Notes: generated by a model from the letters alone, not told the origin. Positions 8,493-16,786 are shown, numbered from the stretch's first letter. The stretch: DNA of 36,866 bases from an uncultured Clostridia bacterium (GCA_947626815.1 CANQTN010000016.1:1-36866), one strand, 5' to 3'. Translations and numbers: made by a program.

Positions 8493-8884
8493 TTTTTAAG
8501 CTTCTCTATTAATATTTTAGCATTTTTATAAGTTATTGAATTTTCTCCATACCTATTTTTTATATCTTTAATTCTATTATCAAATCCTACATCATGTCCC
8601 TGACTATCTATCATCATATCTGCTTTGTTAAGTAAATCTAAATAATATGAGTTATATTTACAGTTTATTTCTCCATGATAATATATTTCTTTCCAATATT
8701 TAAATCCTGCATTTTTTAAAATTTCTCCACCAACTTTATTATGCTTTTCTTTATCATTAGAAAATTTATATCCTATATCGTGTAAATATCCTATCAAAAA
8801 TACTTCTTCATTGTTATTACCGTTATTCAATTCTAACATTTTATTAGCAACAGCCAATGAGTGCTTCAATCTGTCTTCATTCAT
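8489..8884 (-). CDS. HD-domain phosphohydrolase
   Basis: Small 131-aa single-domain HD protein. The metal-binding pattern is visible as H in RLKHSLAVANKML, then FLIGYLHDIGYKF (HD pair about residues 51-52), with further histidines in EKHNKVGGE and YYHGEINC. The family hydrolyses phosphate esters, often nucleotides; the substrate cannot be read from sequence. The ATG lies 9 bases after the TAG of the phosphatase gene once that gene is read through its CGG shift, and its GGAG ribosome site overlaps that TAG, so the two are one operon. A truncated CutA-like frame follows with an ATGA overlap. Confidence 0.8.
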   Translation of the reverse strand: MNEDRLKHSLAVANKMLELNNGNNNEEVFLIGYLHDIGYKFSNDKEKHNKVGGEILKNAGFKYWKEIYYHGEINCKYNSYYLDLLNKADMMIDSQGHDVGFDNRIKDIKNRYGENSITYKNAKILIEKLKK

Positions 8885-8893
8885 TAGTTTCTC

Positions 8894-9689
8894 CTAATTT
8901 AATATTAAATATTTTTTTATAGTATCAACTACTTCATCATGTACTTTTCCATTGCTTATTATTGCACCATTTATGCTTTGGTCATATCTTTGTTCATTTC
9001 CAAACAAATCCGTAACTTTACCGACCTGCTTCTTCAACTATTACTTTAACAGCAGCGATATCACAATTTTTGTGTTTAGTACCTGGAAAAATTGCAAGGG
9101 TAAAGTCTCCAGAAGCAACACACATACAAGCCCTTATAATACTTCCTACACCAATAAAATAAGCTTTGTGTTCTAATTCTTGTACTACTTTAGATATATT
9201 ATAATCTGCATTAGGCCATAAATCATAATGACATACCGTTTTCATATCGTCTAAAGTATAATCATTTACAGATATTTTTTCATTATTTTTATAAGCTCCT
9301 TTTCCTTTAATAGCTGTATATAAATTATCTGTAAAAGGATCATAAACTACACCAACATTTGGAGTCCCATCAATTACTAATGCCAAAGAAAATACTGCTA
9401 CTGGTATATGTCTAGCATACATAGCTGTTCCATCAACTGGATCACATACCCATACAAAATTACTTTTACCAAATTGTTCTTCTTCGCCATCTACAGAATG
9501 GTTAGGATATTCTTTCTTTACCTGTTCAATTAAATATGAATTTATTTCGGTATCAGCCAATGTCACTATAGTTTTATCTCCTTTATAGCTTGAACCATTA
9601 TTTTGATTAAAATATCTTAACATTATTTTTCCCGCTTCATATGCAATTTCTTTTGCAAATTTCAAATATTCTTTATTTTCATTCTCCAT
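8894..9689 (-). CDS. Inositol monophosphatase family protein, completed by a CGG +1 shift
   Basis: Read across the shift this is a 264-aa metal-dependent phosphatase of the IMPase/CysQ/FBPase family, the usual size. The metal-site motifs are in order: DGEEEQFGKS (about residue 68), WVCDPVDGTAMYA (about 80) and CDIAAVKVIVEEAGG (about 209-223). In the zero frame the protein ends at EEAG-R-stop (GGT CGG TAA). Skipping the C at 9023 gives EEAGGKVTDLFGNEQRYDQ and a normal C-terminus to TAG at 8894. EEAGG(K/R)VTD is conserved in the family, so the shift restores a known sequence exactly. The ATG at 9689 is preferred over an upstream TTG because GAGGAG lies before it. Substrate could be inositol phosphate or PAP. 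Confidence 0.9.
9021..9023 (-). other. CGG +1 recoding site (IMPase family, Gly223)
   Basis: GGT CGG TAA in the zero frame; C-GGT-AAA restores EEAGGKVTD. The stop follows the CGG immediately. Confidence 0.93.
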
Positions 9690-9748
9690 TTTATTTTTTC
9701 TCCTCAATAGTTTTATATCATATTTTTAATAAAAAATCTAGTAATTCT

Positions 9749-9784
9749 CAAAATGAACGATATATACAATTTTAGTTCATTTTG
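9749..9784. repeat. Inverted repeat upstream of the IMPase gene
   Basis: CAAAATGAAC (9749-9758) pairs perfectly with GTTCATTTTG (9775-9784), 16-base spacer. No T-run follows, so a terminator is less likely than an operator or RNA structure. Confidence 0.6.
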
Positions 9785-9794
9785 TGAATTAATT

Positions 9795-9842
9795 AGTACA
9801 CTTAGTGAACTTTCTTGATAGTTTGAGTTCACTGGGTGTACT
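9795..9842. repeat. Second inverted repeat upstream of the IMPase gene
   Basis: AGTACACTTAGTGAACT and AGTTCACTGGGTGTACT are inverted copies matching at 15 of 17 positions with a 14-base spacer. Both this repeat and the one at 9749 contain GTTCA/TGAAC, so they may share a binding protein. Confidence 0.6.
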
Positions 9843-9937
9843 TTGCTTATTTTTTTCATTTATTGTTAAAGGATTTTAAAATTATAGAATTAAAGCCAAA
9901 ACATATATTAGTAACACATTAGCACTAAATATAAAAA

Positions 9938-9977
9938 AAAACAAATTATCGAAGTAGCAAGCTAGATAATTTGTTTT
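9938..9977 (-). terminator. Terminator of the 309-aa gene
   Basis: AAAACAAATTATC pairs with GATAATTTGTTTT; on the minus strand the stem is followed by a T tract. It lies 43 bases beyond the stop at 10020. Confidence 0.7.
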
Positions 9978-10019
9978 AAAAAATACATTACTTATATTTT
10001 ATTTCATTTGATTTTTTAC

Positions 10020-10949
10020 TTATAATTCTAAGTCTTCATCATCTTTAAAAAATGTAGAATATTCTGCTTCATCTCTTACCTTTCTTGAATCAATTATTTG
10101 GTCAAATCCGTAACTAAGTGTTGTAAACAAATCTCTAATAACAGCACTTTTTTCTTCTGTACCTCTACCAGTTTTACTATATTCTTTTTCTAAATATGAA
10201 TCTATTAATTCTTCTATTTTATCAGCATTTATAATAAATTTTCTCCCTTGCTTATAATTCATTATGCTTAATGAACTTTTTCCAGATAATTTGTGTTTAT
10301 CCATTCCTGTAATTTGTAACTGTGATGCAACCCTTCCGTCACTTAGTACCTTTGGAACTTCTCTAGTTCTTCCATCTTCCATCGTTGCCATATTTTCACT
10401 AAGTAAATTATTAATTTGCAATTCGCCAAAATCAATATCTGATTCTTCTGGAAAATCTGCATCCTGAAACTCTCCCATAACTTTATACATATTATATCTT
10501 CCATTTAATTTTGCTAATTTTCTTAATAATAATGCTGTCATACCTTTAGTTTTATACATTGATATTAAATCACCTTGTTGATTAATTCCTATTGCTCGAA
10601 AAATTGTACTAGATCGAGAACATGCGACAATATCTTCAACTTCTTCTCTAGTTTTATTACATCCGTTATCAACCTTTTCTGTTTTATTTACTCCAGTATT
10701 CATTGTAATTGTTCCATCTTCATTAACTTTTCCATCAAACATTGATTCATCAAAATGTTCCAAAATTTGCTCCACTTCTCTAAGAGCTCTCTCTGCTCTT
10801 TTTACTCTATCCTCATATACACATTTACTATACTTACTAATATCTGCTTTTTTGTTATCTTCTATACTTTGCCTTAATTGTTGGGCGTATTGACTTACTA
10901 TTTCCTTTGTAATATTTGAAATTAAGATAGCTTTTTTTGATATAAACAT
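10020..10949 (-). CDS. Hypothetical 309-aa soluble protein
   Basis: Not recognised. The protein is charged and mostly helical, with a probable coiled coil early on (YEDRVKRAERALREVEQIL, about residues 46-64). There is no signal peptide, membrane segment or familiar catalytic motif. The middle has a small insertion-like acidic part DADFPEESDIDFGE. The start has GGAGG upstream and a clear promoter (TTGACA, 17 bases, TACAAT). It appears to be a single-gene unit bounded by a terminator. Three CGG triplets lie in it, all across codon boundaries (TAC GGA, GAC GGA, AAC GGA), and none shifts. Confidence 0.7.
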   Translation of the reverse strand: MFISKKAILISNITKEIVSQYAQQLRQSIEDNKKADISKYSKCVYEDRVKRAERALREVEQILEHFDESMFDGKVNEDGTITMNTGVNKTEKVDNGCNKTREEVEDIVACSRSSTIFRAIGINQQGDLISMYKTKGMTALLLRKLAKLNGRYNMYKVMGEFQDADFPEESDIDFGELQINNLLSENMATMEDGRTREVPKVLSDGRVASQLQITGMDKHKLSGKSSLSIMNYKQGRKFIINADKIEELIDSYLEKEYSKTGRGTEEKSAVIRDLFTTLSYGFDQIIDSRKVRDEAEYSTFFKDDEDLEL

Positions 10950-10988
10950 ATTGTTACCTCCAAAATATAACTTTTATACCACATTTTG

Positions 10989-11017
10989 ATTGTATCATAA
11001 TTCTGTTTTTTTGTCAA
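10989..11017 (-). promoter_or_regulatory. Promoter of the 309-aa gene
   Basis: On the minus strand TTGACA (11017-11012), 17 bases, TACAAT (10994-10989). Confidence 0.8.
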
Positions 11018-11120
11018 TTCTTTATGTTGCTGGCTGGACATAAACAGTTATTTTCAAATTGATTAAATACATTCTCATAAACATTTAATAAATCAATATT
11101 AGATACAAGTATATTTTGCA

Positions 11121-11201
11121 ATGCACTATGGAACTACTAGATATTTAAAATGTCCAAAATGTAGTAAAAGAAGTTGGAATAAAAAAGTGTTGACTAAATA
11201 A
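11121..11201 (+). pseudogene. Zinc-ribbon C-terminal remnant
   Basis: A 26-codon open stretch, MHYGTTRYLKCPKCSKRSW plus NKKVLTK, ends at TAA. RYLKCPxCxKRSW is typical of the C-terminal tail of small clostridial membrane proteins. There is no ribosome site, and a stop lies a few codons upstream in frame. It is probably the end of a deleted gene. Confidence 0.35.
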
Positions 11202-11214
11202 CAAATTATAATTT

Positions 11215-11490
11215 ACCTTGCTAATAATCCAAATTTACTAGCAAGTCTTATTTTGCGTTTTTGAATTACTGTTTTTGATGTATCTTTGAATTTAAAAGTA
11301 TAATCTATATTAGATTTAATAATATTTGCTGTTATATTTTTCTTTTTATGCTAATTTATTTCTTAAATCTGTCAAACTAATATCATTATAGTTATATTCT
11401 TGAATAGCAAGAGTTATAATATCTCTTAAATAAAATGTGCCTTTACTTGTAGGGCTTAAACCTAGCTCAATAATTTTTTAATAATTTTAA
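11215..11490 (-). pseudogene. Degenerate Spo0A C-terminal-like domain
   Basis: The minus strand encodes IELGLSPTSKGTFYLRDI followed by ITLAIQEY, then a stop, then in another frame ITANIIKSNIDYTFKF. GxxPxxKGxxYLRDAI is the signature of the Spo0A DNA-binding domain and its small relatives. Frame breaks on both sides, one by a plain stop and not by CGG, show a dead gene. No start is visible. Confidence 0.4.
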
Positions 11491-11564
11491 AAATAGGCTG
11501 AATAATAAAAAATGTTAAAACGCAGTAATATCAATGCTTACATATAATTTTGAATAAAAATAAA

Positions 11565-11595
11565 AACCACTGAATTTGGTTAAAATTCAATGGTT
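11565..11595 (-). terminator. Terminator of tRNA-Leu
   Basis: AACCACTGAATTT and AAATTCAATGGTT form a 13-bp stem with one mismatch just 3' of the tRNA, followed by a T tract on the minus strand. Confidence 0.75.
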
Positions 11596-11596
11596 T

Positions 11597-11684
11597 TGGT
11601 GCAGATGGCCGGAATCGAACCGGCACGGTTTATTCAACCGCAGGATTTTAAGTCCTGTGCGTCTACCAGTTCCGCCACATCTGC
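11597..11684 (-). tRNA. tRNA-Leu (UAA anticodon)
   Basis: Complete 88-base tRNA with an encoded 3' CCA. The acceptor GCAGATG (11684-11678) pairs with CATCTGC (11607-11601). The anticodon stem CAGGA/TCCTG encloses loop CTTAAAA, so the anticodon is TAA. The T-arm has GGTTCGATTCC. The long variable arm fits the class II leucine type. A promoter lies upstream and a terminator directly downstream, so it is a single-gene transcript. It reads leucine codons and is not related to the CGG events. Confidence 0.95.
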
Positions 11685-11724
11685 ATATTTCTTTATAAGA
11701 ACTGGTCTTTTATGAACAATTGTT

Positions 11725-11753
11725 ATTATAATATTTTGCATTCCTTTTGTCAA
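11725..11753 (-). promoter_or_regulatory. Promoter of tRNA-Leu
   Basis: On the minus strand TTGACA (11753-11748), 17 bases, TATAAT (11730-11725), about 41 bases before the tRNA. Confidence 0.8.
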
Positions 11754-11843
11754 TACATTTGCTTGATTTTTTTTATTTTTTCAATTATATTTTTTATATA
11801 ATATACGATTATAAGATATTTTTATCTTATAATCGCTTTATTT

Positions 11844-12407
11844 TTAATCACTTGTTCCTGTTCCATCAAATGGTATGAATTTATTTATAACACTTTCAGG
11901 TTTTATTTCTTCTGCTCTAAACATCATATATGATGTGTTTATTTTGTTTTCTATCAATTGTTCTACTTCTTCTTGTGAAGCATGCTCAGCTAATACTAAT
12001 TCACTAATAAGTATTTGTTTTGCATTGTTTAACATTTTCTTTTCTCCTGTTGATAGACCTTTTTCTTTTTGTTTAAAGCTTAAATTTCTTACTACGTCTG
12101 CTACTTCATATATATCTCCGCTTTTCATTTTATCCATATTATCTCTATATCTTTTATTCCAATTTTTATCCATTTCTGTTTCGTCTTTTTCTAATATTTC
12201 TATTACTTTGTCTGCTGCACTTTTATCTATAATATTTCTTACGCCTACTGTTTCTGCTTTTGCTGTTGGAATCATTACTTTTACTTCTCCTGGCATTTTT
12301 AATATGTAATATGATTGTTTCTCTCCTAAAATATCTTTTTCCTCTATTGAATCGATTATTCCTGCTCCATGCATTGGATATACAATTTTATCTCCTATAT
12401 TAAACAT
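11844..12407 (-). CDS. CarD/CdnL-family RNA polymerase-binding regulator
   Basis: A 187-aa protein with an N-terminal RNA-polymerase-interacting (RID, Tudor-like) domain: FNIGDKIVYPMHGAGIIDSI (residues 2-21) and SYYILKMPGEVKVMIP, followed by a helical C-terminal domain (VADVVRNLSFKQKEKGLSTGEKKML). The family binds the RNA polymerase beta subunit and stabilises open promoter complexes; it also resembles the N-terminal part of Mfd. Length is slightly above the usual 160-170. The ATG has AAAGGAG upstream. It is transcribed toward the tRNA gene, away from dUTPase. No in-frame CGG. Confidence 0.92.
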   Translation of the reverse strand: MFNIGDKIVYPMHGAGIIDSIEEKDILGEKQSYYILKMPGEVKVMIPTAKAETVGVRNIIDKSAADKVIEILEKDETEMDKNWNKRYRDNMDKMKSGDIYEVADVVRNLSFKQKEKGLSTGEKKMLNNAKQILISELVLAEHASQEEVEQLIENKINTSYMMFRAEEIKPESVINKFIPFDGTGTSD

Positions 12408-12528
12408 GCAAGCACACTCCTTTCAGTACTTTTGATAATTTAGTAAAAAAAATATAATAAAGTTATGTAAATATTTATATTACTTAAATAACTTTATTGG
12501 ATTTTTTAACCATATTTATTATACTACA

Positions 12529-12562
12529 AAAAATGGCAAAAGTCAAAACTTTTACCATTTTT
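12529..12562 (-). terminator. Likely terminator of the dUTPase gene
   Basis: AAAATGG and AAAAGT pair with ACTTTT and CCATTTTT around a CAAA loop; on the minus strand the stem runs into T residues. It lies about 100 bases after the dUTPase stop. A second AT-rich hairpin (AATAAAGTTAT...) lies next to it. Confidence 0.6.
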
Positions 12563-12657
12563 ACTTTTGATTCTTTCTTTCTTTTCGTTGGTTCTGTAGG
12601 AATATATGGTTTAATTTTTTTTTAGTTTATATAATTATTTTTATACTTAAATTTTTT

Positions 12658-13122
12658 CTATTTTTCACTTGTAGAGCCAAATCCTCCTACTCTTTCTCCT
12701 TGTGCATCATCATAGTCTGCTATTAAAAATTTTTGAAATATTGCTTGTCCTATTGCTTCTCCTTTTTTTATTGTTATGTCTTCATCTTTAATATTATAAA
12801 ATGCAAACATGAAGTGACCATCATTGTCTGGATTTCCATAATAATCCTTATCAACAACTCCTACACTATTTGCTAGTATTAATCCTTTTTTCTTTGGATT
12901 TGAACTTCTATTATATAAATATAATACCTCATCTTCTTGCATATATGCTTTTAATCCTGTTTTTACTAATGTTGGGTTCATTCCTTTTTTAAAACTTGGT
13001 ATTACTGTGTCTTCTGCAGCTTCTATATCATACCCTGCTGAATATTTAGTTTTTCTAATTGGTAAATTAATTTTTTTATCTTCAAATCCATGTGCTACTT
13101 CAAATCCTCTTATTTTTTCCAT
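12658..13122 (-). CDS. dut: dUTP diphosphatase
   Basis: This 154-aa trimeric-type dUTPase converts dUTP to dUMP, keeping uracil out of DNA. Motifs in order: YSAGYDIEAAED (motif I), YLYNRSSNPKKKG (motif II, RSS), NSVGVVDKDYYGN (motif III, with the catalytic Asp and Tyr), GEAIGQAIFQKF (motif IV) and the glycine-rich tail RVGGFGSTSEK (motif V). Length and order are normal. The ATG has an AAGGAAGG site. It may share a transcript with carD but has an intervening hairpin. No in-frame CGG. Confidence 0.95.
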   Translation of the reverse strand: MEKIRGFEVAHGFEDKKINLPIRKTKYSAGYDIEAAEDTVIPSFKKGMNPTLVKTGLKAYMQEDEVLYLYNRSSNPKKKGLILANSVGVVDKDYYGNPDNDGHFMFAFYNIKDEDITIKKGEAIGQAIFQKFLIADYDDAQGERVGGFGSTSEK

Positions 13123-13159
13123 TTTTTAATCATCCTTCCTTTTTATTAACTTTTTTATA

Positions 13160-13205
13160 TTCTAGGAAAGTCATCGTTGAAAAAACGATAGACTTTCCGT
13201 AGAAG
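13160..13205. repeat. Imperfect hairpin upstream of dut
   Basis: TTCTAGGAAAGTC-ATCGTT pairs with AACGAT-AGACTTTCC-GTAGAA around a short A-rich loop. It could be a terminator between the divergent dut and feoA genes or a regulatory leader of dut. Confidence 0.5.
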
Positions 13206-13209
13206 ATAA

Positions 13210-13352
13210 ATATGTATACCAAATTTTATAATAAATTATAAAATTTGCATTACAATCTGTAATTTGCTGGTTCCCCCGAATTGTTACTGCATAAATAATA
13301 TATTATCATTGACCAGTAAACTATAACTTTTAGAAAATGTTAATTCTGTTTT
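13210..13352. repeat. MITE-like repeat, copy B (half copy)
   Basis: Contains the module ending ccccgaattgttactgcat, the AATAATATATTATCATTGACCAG arm and the terminal AACTTTTAGAAAATGTTAAT, but lacks the opposite arm. It lies upstream of feoA. Confidence 0.8.
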
Positions 13353-13454
13353 TTATTTTTTCATAAAATAATTTGCTTGTCAATATGTAACAATTTATTT
13401 TTCGACAAAATATAATAATAATATATTGATTATTATTGTAGGAGGATTAATTTA

Positions 13455-13688
13455 ATGCAACAAATTAAAAGTTTAAATGACTTACCTTTAAATACTGACG
13501 GTTTTATAGAAAGTTTAGATTGTGATGGTAATATTAGAAGAAGATTATTGGATTTGGGTTTTGTGAAAGGTTCTCGAATTACACCCGTTTTGATTAGCTC
13601 TTTACATGATCCTCGTGCATTTTTTATTCGTGGTACACTAATTGCTATAAGAAACGATGATGCTAAACTTATACAAATTTCTTTTTAA
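13455..13688 (+). CDS. feoA: Ferrous iron transport protein A (FeoA)
   Basis: A 77-aa SH3-like protein that partners FeoB at the cytoplasmic membrane for Fe2+ uptake. It shows the family pattern of a conserved RRRLLDLGFVKGSRI block (about residues 28-42) followed by DPRAFFIRGTLIAIRNDDA and a short final strand. The ATG is preceded by GGAGGA. feoB starts 61 bases after its stop, in the same direction. The CGG inside GAC GGT (13499-13501) is out of frame and is read normally. Confidence 0.93.
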   Translation: MQQIKSLNDLPLNTDGFIESLDCDGNIRRRLLDLGFVKGSRITPVLISSLHDPRAFFIRGTLIAIRNDDAKLIQISF

Positions 13689-13749
13689 TTGTAACTTTTA
13701 TATTTGGTTTTCATAGTATGTAATATTATTATTGTTTTGGAGGTTACAT

Positions 13750-15065
13750 ATGGGACTTACAAAATCTTCTATGGGAAGTTCTTTGTTAGATAATAATTTT
13801 GAACTTTTAAAAAATGATTGTGATTATGTTATTGCTCTTGCTCGGTAATCCTAATGTTGGAAAATCTACAATTTTTAATAATTTGACTGGTATGCATCAA
13901 CATACTGGTAATTGGCCTGGTAAAACAGTTGAAAATAATACTGGTAATTGTTTTTACGATAATAAAAATTTTCTTTTTGTAGATATTCCTGGTACTTATT
14001 CTATTATGTCCAATTCTGAAGAAGAAGAAATTGCACGTGACTATATTTGTTTTGGTGAACCTGATTGCACAGTCGTAGTTGTTGATGCTACTTGTTTAGA
14101 AAGAAATCTTAATCTTGTATTTCAAATAATGGAAATTACAAACAAGGTTGTCCTTTGTGTTAATTTATTGGATGAAGCTAAAAAAAAGAAAATACATATT
14201 GATTTAAATAAATTGTCTGCTGAACTTGGTATTCCTGTTGTTGGTACTGTTGCAAGAAAAAAGAAAACTTTGGATAATTTAATGTCTGAAGTAACTAAAG
14301 TTTGTACTGGTGATAGTAATATTGTAAAACTTAATAATGTTTGTTATAGTGATATAATTGAAGAATGTATTTTGGATTATCAAACAGTTTTAGATAATAA
14401 TTTTCATTTACCTTCTCCCTTTTCTCGCTGGGTTGCTTTAAAATTAATTGATGGAGATGAAAAGATTTTATCTGCTATTGAAAAAAATCTTAATATTAAT
14501 TTATTTACAAATGATTCTATAAAAAAAGTTAAAAATATTGTTGAAAAAAAATTAAAAGAAAATAATATATATATAAATCAGTTCAAGGATTTGATTGTTT
14601 CTTCTATTATGCACAAATGTGAAACAGTATGTGGAAAAGTATGTAAATTTGAAAATGAAAATTATTCTTTAAAAGATAGAAAGATAGATAAATTTTTAAC
14701 TTCAAAAACATTTGGTTTTCCTATTATGATTTTATTTTTAGGAATTATTTTCTGGATTACTATTGTAGGTGCTAACTATCCTTCTGAAGTTTTATTTTCT
14801 ATTTTTGGTTGGATACAAGATAAGCTTGTTTTAGTTGCTAATTTTTTACATTTTCCTGATTGGCTTTCTTCTATGCTTATTTCAGGTGTATATCAAACTT
14901 TAACTTGGATTATTTCTGTTATGCTTCCTCCTATGGCTATATTTTTTCCGCTTTTTACTATCTTGGAAGATTTAGGATATTTACCTAGAATTGCTTTTAA
15001 TATGGATGGTTTTTTTAAAAAATGTTGTTGCACACGGTAAACAAATGATTACTATGTGCATGGGA
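13750..15065 (+). CDS. feoB: Ferrous iron transporter FeoB, 5' part (interrupted gene)
   Basis: FeoB is a GTPase-driven Fe2+ permease. Here the gene begins at ATG 13750 (GGAGG upstream) and needs two +1 shifts before it is split by an element. At 13843 GCT CGG TAA becomes C-GGT-AAT, giving ALA-GNPNVGKST, the G1 loop. G3 (DIPGTYS) and G4 (NLLDE) follow. The membrane domain starts near residue 300. At 15035 ACA CGG TAA becomes C-GGT-AAA, giving KKCCCT-GKQMITMCMG. The reading frame then runs to the 16-base repeat at 15050-15065, where the mobile element starts. After excision it joins 18881 in frame, making 716 aa, the normal size. Regulation by iron is expected but I see no clear Fur box. Confidence 0.92.
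13843..13845 (+). other. CGG +1 recoding site (FeoB Gly32, P-loop)
   Basis: GCT CGG TAA; C-GGT-AAT restores the first glycine of the GNPNVGKST nucleotide-binding loop. Confidence 0.95.
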
Positions 15066-16728
15066 GTAACAACATGGTATTTTAAAAAATTGAGAACCAT
15101 TTTTGTTACTCAAATTGTTTAGTTGCCTGAGTTGGTTAGGTAAATTTACATTAATTATTTCTTTTGTATTTAATATAATTTGTAATTCTGATTTTTCTTG
15201 CTTATCTTTTACAATTATTCTATCTAAAAAAATTTCTATATAATTTTCTAAATTTGATTCATTTATATCAAAATGTTTTAATATATTTTTATTCAAAAGT
15301 TCTATGTATTCCTTTGTATTTTTATTTTTAGAAAAATGTATCTGTAATTCTTCCAGTTTTGCTTTTAAATCCTTTATTTGTGTTTCTATTATATGTAATT
15401 TATGTTTTAAATTTTCTTTACTTAAAAATCCATCTAAAGCTAAATCAAGTAGCTTTTCTTTTCTGCTTAAAAGATTATTAATTTGATTTTGCAATTCTGT
15501 TTCTTTCTTGTTGTTTTCGTTGCTATGTAAAATTTCAATATAAAAAGATAATAATTCTTGTAAAATTTGTTCTTTGTATTTTTCATAAGATTTAAAAATT
15601 TTTAACAAAATACTATAAATATCTTTTTCCAAAACAAATGGTGTAGGGCAGTTTTTTCTTCCTGTGTTATTATAGTCTTGACAGATCCAACGAATAACAT
15701 CTCCTTTTGTTTTATAATGTTTTACTTTTCTAACAAATCCTTTATTATGCTTTTCACAAAACAGCTTACCAGATAACACATATTTTGTTTGATTTTTTTG
15801 ATACATTGTCGAAGACCTACTTCTGCTTAAAAGTTTTTGATTAGCTTTTTCCCATAGTTCTTCTGACACAATAGGTGGAACTTTATCATAATCTTGATAA
15901 ACTTTCCATTCTTCTGGTTTGTAAAAATTTCTTTTTTTACTTCTATAGTCTACAACTGTTGATAAATTGCCAGTATAAAATCCTTTATATTTAGGATTTT
16001 GTATAATCTTTTTCAAGGTGTTTTGATGGATAGGTTTACCATTTCTATTTAAATAACCCATTGTTACTAATTTTAAAGATAGATTTTTTAGTCCTATTTT
16101 ACTCTCATTTGCATATATTTCAAAAATATTTTTTACAATATGAGCTTCATACTCATCAATAACAAGTTTCCCTTTATCTTTTTTATAACCCCAAATATTA
16201 TCAGTTCCTAGAACAGTTCCTTTTTCTAATGCTCTCTTTAAACCAAATTTTGTTCTTTCCGATATTTTACGAACTTCATCTTGTGCCATACTTGACATTA
16301 TTGTAAGTCTTAATTCTCCATCAGATGAAGCTGTAACAATATTATCAGATAAGAAATAAACACAAACATCATATTCTAATAATTTTCTAGTATAAAGCAA
16401 ACTATCAATAGTATCACGAGAAAATCTTGAAACTTCTTTTGTTACAATCAAGTCAAATTTTTTATTTTTTCCATCTTCAATCATTCTCATAAAATTTTCA
16501 CGTTTTAATGATGTTGTACCACTTATTCCTTCATCAATATATCCATTTATAAAAATCCAATTTGTATTTTTTTTGATATATTCTTCAAAAAAGCTAACTT
16601 GATTTTCTAGTGAGTTTATTTGTTCTTCTTTTTCGGTTGATACTCTTGCATAATATGTAACTTTTAAATTTAAATCAAATATCGTTTTTCCGTGATGATA
16701 ATTCTTGTTTCATTTCATATAAGGTCAT
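15015..16728 (-). CDS. Large serine recombinase of the feoB element
   Basis: A 570-aa site-specific recombinase when read through a CGG shift at codon 13. Start ATG 16728 has AAAGGAGC upstream; the zero frame ends soon after TCA CGG, while C-GGA-AAA continues as GKTIFDLNLKVTYYARVSTEK, whose YARVS contains the catalytic serine. The resolvase domain (DEGISGTTSLKRENF, TKEVSRFSRDTID) is followed by the Recombinase domain (GYKKDKGKLVIDEYEAHIV), a zinc ribbon (FCEKHNKGFV...WICQDYNNTGRKNC) and a C-terminal coiled coil. The gene is antisense to feoB. Its last codons run through the attachment repeat into feoB DNA, so its C-terminus depends on integration state. It should catalyse integration and, with a partner, excision. 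Confidence 0.92.
15035..15037 (+). other. CGG +1 recoding site (FeoB Gly429)
   Basis: ACA CGG TAA; C-GGT-AAA continues as GKQMITMCMG, matching the FeoB gate region and leading in frame into the element's target site. Confidence 0.9.
15050..15065 (+). repeat. Attachment core repeat, attL
   Basis: TACTATGTGCATGGGA, identical to 18865-18880. It encodes part of the conserved TMCMGFGCN segment of FeoB. Confidence 0.92.
15066..15079. repeat. Element-end inverted arm, left
   Basis: GTAACAACATGGTA directly abuts the core. Its inverted copy TACCATCTTGTTAC abuts the other core (18851-18864), 13 of 14 matching. Together they form the two half-sites of the reconstructed attP of a serine recombinase. 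Confidence 0.85.
16690..16692 (-). other. CGG +1 recoding site (recombinase Gly13)
   Basis: TCA CGG AAA with TGA four codons later; C-GGA-AAA links the ribosome-bound ATG at 16728 to the resolvase domain. Confidence 0.9.
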
Positions 16729-16786
16729 TTATAGCTCCTTTCTTAAACCTTATATAATTAATACCTATTAAATGTTTCACAATTGC

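Noticed and set aside
11597..11684. tRNA as attachment site of a mobile element
   Set aside because: No second copy of the tRNA 3' end and no integrase gene next to it; the integrase remnant is 4 kb away.
15011..15022. Slippage at the TTTTTTAAAAAA run as cause of the second feoB frame change
   Set aside because: The frame change can be placed at the CGG 13 bases later, giving KKCCCTGKQ, which matches FeoB length and the other sites. Slippage here would need a +1 or -2 shift and is not needed.
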